Shown: piece after piece, positions 5,783-7,219 of the stretch | Position numbering within the stretch: the first letter of the stretch is position 1 | Layout of the letters: every line of letters starts with the position of its first letter | Assembly: GCA_002732675.1 (NCBI GenBank) | Contig: NVRR01000163.1 | Coordinates: 1 to 7,219, forward strand | Reading direction: 5' to 3' | DNA from: Sneathiella sp. | GTDB taxonomy: Bacteria > Pseudomonadota > Alphaproteobacteria > Sneathiellales > Sneathiellaceae | Length of the DNA: 7,219 nt | The notes under the pieces: generated by a model | Database searches by the model: none | The model's input: the letters and a program-made list of their open reading frames with translations, nothing else | What the model was told of the DNA's origin: nothing | Made by a program: the position numbers and the translations under genes

Positions 5783-5803
5783 TGACAATTTGTCAATATT
5801 GTC
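5783..5803. promoter_or_regulatory. Palindromic operator candidate upstream of the 378-aa dehydrogenase
   Basis: TGACA-ATT-TGTCA (5783-5795) is a perfect 5-bp inverted repeat, and GACAAT (5784-5789) also pairs with ATTGTC (5798-5803), giving two overlapping dyads about 50-65 bases before the minus-strand start. On the minus strand 5796-5791 reads TTGACA, a consensus -35 box, but no good -10 box sits 16-18 bases away. It could be a repressor or activator site of a weak promoter. It differs from the tetR operator, so a separate regulator is likely. Confidence 0.32.
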
Positions 5804-5835
5804 CGAGCTTACCCGTTTGACCCGTGTTACACCAC

Positions 5836-5871
5836 AAAAAAAGGCGAGACAAACGCCCCGCCCCTTTTTTT
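5836..5871 (-). terminator. Rho-independent terminator of the large dehydrogenase gene
   Basis: On the minus strand GGCG-TTTGTCT-CGCC (5857-5843) is followed by a run of T (5842-5836). The opposite flank (5865-5871) is also a T run on the plus strand, so A/T pairing can lengthen the stem past a small bulge and the structure may work in both directions. It lies about 20 bases after the stop of the gene ending at 5892. Confidence 0.7.
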
Positions 5872-5891
5872 ATTAATCCTGCCAACCTGCC

Positions 5892-7219
5892 TTAAAAAGC
5901 GTCCGCGTCTAATTCCATCATGGTTTTTGACCCAGCGCTCATTTTGACCAGCAATGACGACACATCCGGGATCATCCGCTCAAAAAAGAAACGCGCGGTT
6001 ACCAGCTTGGTTTCAAAGAACTGCGGGTCGTCTGTGCCGTCGGCCAGTTTCTGTTTGGCTATTTTGGCCATCTGCGCCCACATAAAGCCAAGCGCTACAA
6101 GACCAAACATGCGCAAGTATTCAGTTGAAGCCGCGCCAGCCTCATCAGGATTACCCATCCCTTTTTCGCCGATCAACGCCGTGCCCTGCTGCAATTTCGC
6201 AAAGGCTTTCGCCAGCGGCATGATGAAATCCTTCTGTTCCGGGTCCATCATATTTTCCTGAATGAAGGCATCCACTGGGTGGAAGAACTGGCGCAAATTC
6301 CGGCCCAAATTCTGCGGGAGTTTACGGCCCACAAGATCCAGCGCCTGAACGCCATTAGCGCCTTCATAAATCTGGGTGATGCGGGCATCGCGCACGAATT
6401 GCTCCATCCCCCATTCATGAATATAGCCATGACCGCCGTAACATTGCATAGCAGTCGCAGCAAGTTCAAAACCCATATCGGTGAAATAGGCCTTGATCAC
6501 CGGTGTTAGCAGACTCAGCGCCTCATCGGCGGCGCGGCGACCTTCTTCTTCAGGATGCTTCTCCACCATATCCACTTGCAGCCCGGCCCAGAGACCAAGG
6601 GCCCGCGCGCCTTCGGTAAAGGCCCGGATCATCAGCAGATTGCGGCGGATATCGGGGTGAACGATGATCGGATCAGCGGCTTTTTCAGGCTCTTTCACCC
6701 CCGAGATTGAGCGGCCCTGAAGCCGATCTTTCGCGTAGACAACTGCGTTCTGATAGGCAACCTCAGCCTGAGACAGACCCTGAATACCAACGCCAAGGCG
6801 CGCGGCATTCATCATGGTGAACATGGCCCGCATGCCTTTATGAGCGTCGCCCAGCAGCCAGCCGGTTGCATCGTCATAATTCATGACGCAGGTGGAATTA
6901 CCATGGATGCCCATTTTATGTTCGATAGAGCCGCAAGCAACGCCGTTACGGTCCCCTGGATTACCATCAGCATCCAACAGGAATTTCGGCACGATAAAGA
7001 GCGAGACACCCTTGATGCCGTCAGGCCCGCCCGGAATTTTCGCCAGTACCAGATGTATGATATTTTCGGCCATATCATGTTCACCAGCAGAGATGAATAT
7101 CTTGGTGCCGGAGACCTTATAGGAGCCGTCTTCTTGTGGCACGGCCTTAGTGCGCATCAGCCCCAAATCGGTCCCGCAATGGGACTCGGTCAGGTTCATG
7201 GTGCCGGTCCATTCGCCCG
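5892..7219 (-). CDS. Large acyl-CoA dehydrogenase with extra C-terminal domain (5'-partial)
   Basis: The frame runs off the right edge: before the internal ATG 7199 it continues as GEWTGT, so the true start lies outside. At least 441 residues remain of a family usually about 590 long. Counting from that Met, the middle domain begins [14 protein letters not shown] (1-14; members more often have Pro at residue 6). The helical domain carries LQGRS (160-164), [20 protein letters not shown] (254-273) and QIYEGANG (276-283), with the canonical catalytic Glu279. Residues from about 310 to 425 form the extra C-terminal domain (acetyl-CoA dehydrogenase C-terminal-like, Pfam PF12806 by recollection). 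The reaction is FAD-dependent alpha-beta dehydrogenation of an acyl-CoA. Relatives include broad fatty acyl-CoA enzymes and the methylmercaptopropionyl-CoA enzyme DmdC, and I cannot tell these apart. A terminator follows the TAA. Confidence 0.92.
   Translation of the reverse strand, partial: GEWTGTMNLTESHCGTDLGLMRTKAVPQEDGSYKVSGTKIFISAGEHDMAENIIHLVLAKIPGGPDGIKGVSLFIVPKFLLDADGNPGDRNGVACGSIEHKMGIHGNSTCVMNYDDATGWLLGDAHKGMRAMFTMMNAARLGVGIQGLSQAEVAYQNAVVYAKDRLQGRSISGVKEPEKAADPIIVHPDIRRNLLMIRAFTEGARALGLWAGLQVDMVEKHPEEEGRRAADEALSLLTPVIKAYFTDMGFELAATAMQCYGGHGYIHEWGMEQFVRDARITQIYEGANGVQALDLVGRKLPQNLGRNLRQFFHPVDAFIQENMMDPEQKDFIMPLAKAFAKLQQGTALIGEKGMGNPDEAGAASTEYLRMFGLVALGFMWAQMAKIAKQKLADGTDDPQFFETKLVTARFFFERMIPDVSSLLVKMSAGSKTMMELDADAF

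Noticed and set aside
5463..5876. 137-codon plus-strand frame antisense to the dehydrogenase start
   Set aside because: It lies opposite a well-supported acyl-CoA dehydrogenase, has no ribosome site and ends inside the terminator.
1..7219. CRISPR array, toxin-antitoxin pair, restriction or other defence genes
   Set aside because: No regularly spaced direct repeats and no small gene pair or nuclease/methylase motifs were seen on either strand.

Overview
The window looks like chromosomal DNA from a Gram-negative bacterium, most likely an alphaproteobacterium. This rests on the family resemblance of the integrase fragment, the tandem thioesterases and the large acyl-CoA dehydrogenase, on the roughly balanced base composition, and on the Shine-Dalgarno-led operons. 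I cannot fix genus or species from the sequence alone.

Layout. Positions 10-570 (+) encode a Crp/Fnr-type transcription regulator that may begin left of the window. Positions 571-1609 are a decayed accessory patch. It holds the 3' half of a tRNA-Phe-like sequence (anticodon arm and T arm intact, 5' half absent) followed by a clear rho-independent terminator. After an AT-rich gap comes the N-terminal fragment of a tyrosine-recombinase integrase (972-1286, +). Facing it is a frameshifted C-terminal tail of an RTX, type-I-secreted protein (1312-1601, -). The RTX tail appears in no single open frame and was found by reading two frames together. The patch reads as the scar of an integrated element at a tRNA 3' end. 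Positions 1610-2143 (-) encode an exported protein with five EF-hand calcium loops.

Positions 2144-4322 are a regulated lipid-metabolism unit. A perfect 25-bp inverted repeat brackets the promoter of a TetR-family regulator gene (2318-2953, GTG start). That gene is followed by a single-hotdog thioesterase (2989-3423) and, overlapping by ATGA, a double-hotdog thioesterase (3420-4322). Each arm of the repeat is itself a quasi-palindrome, and the two arm centres lie 43 bp apart, about four helical turns.

Positions 4599-7219 carry two acyl-CoA dehydrogenases on the minus strand. One is a 378-residue long-chain/isovaleryl-type enzyme. The other is a large enzyme with an extra C-terminal domain, cut by the right edge of the window. 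A terminator lies between them, so they are probably separate transcripts.

The right two thirds concern CoA-thioester turnover: dehydrogenation of acyl-CoA and hydrolysis of acyl-CoA, with a TetR regulator that plausibly senses an acyl-CoA or related ligand. I see no complete undescribed defence or mobile system. The most notable signals are the tRNA/integrase/RTX scar, the operator pair around the tetR promoter and the three-hotdog operon.
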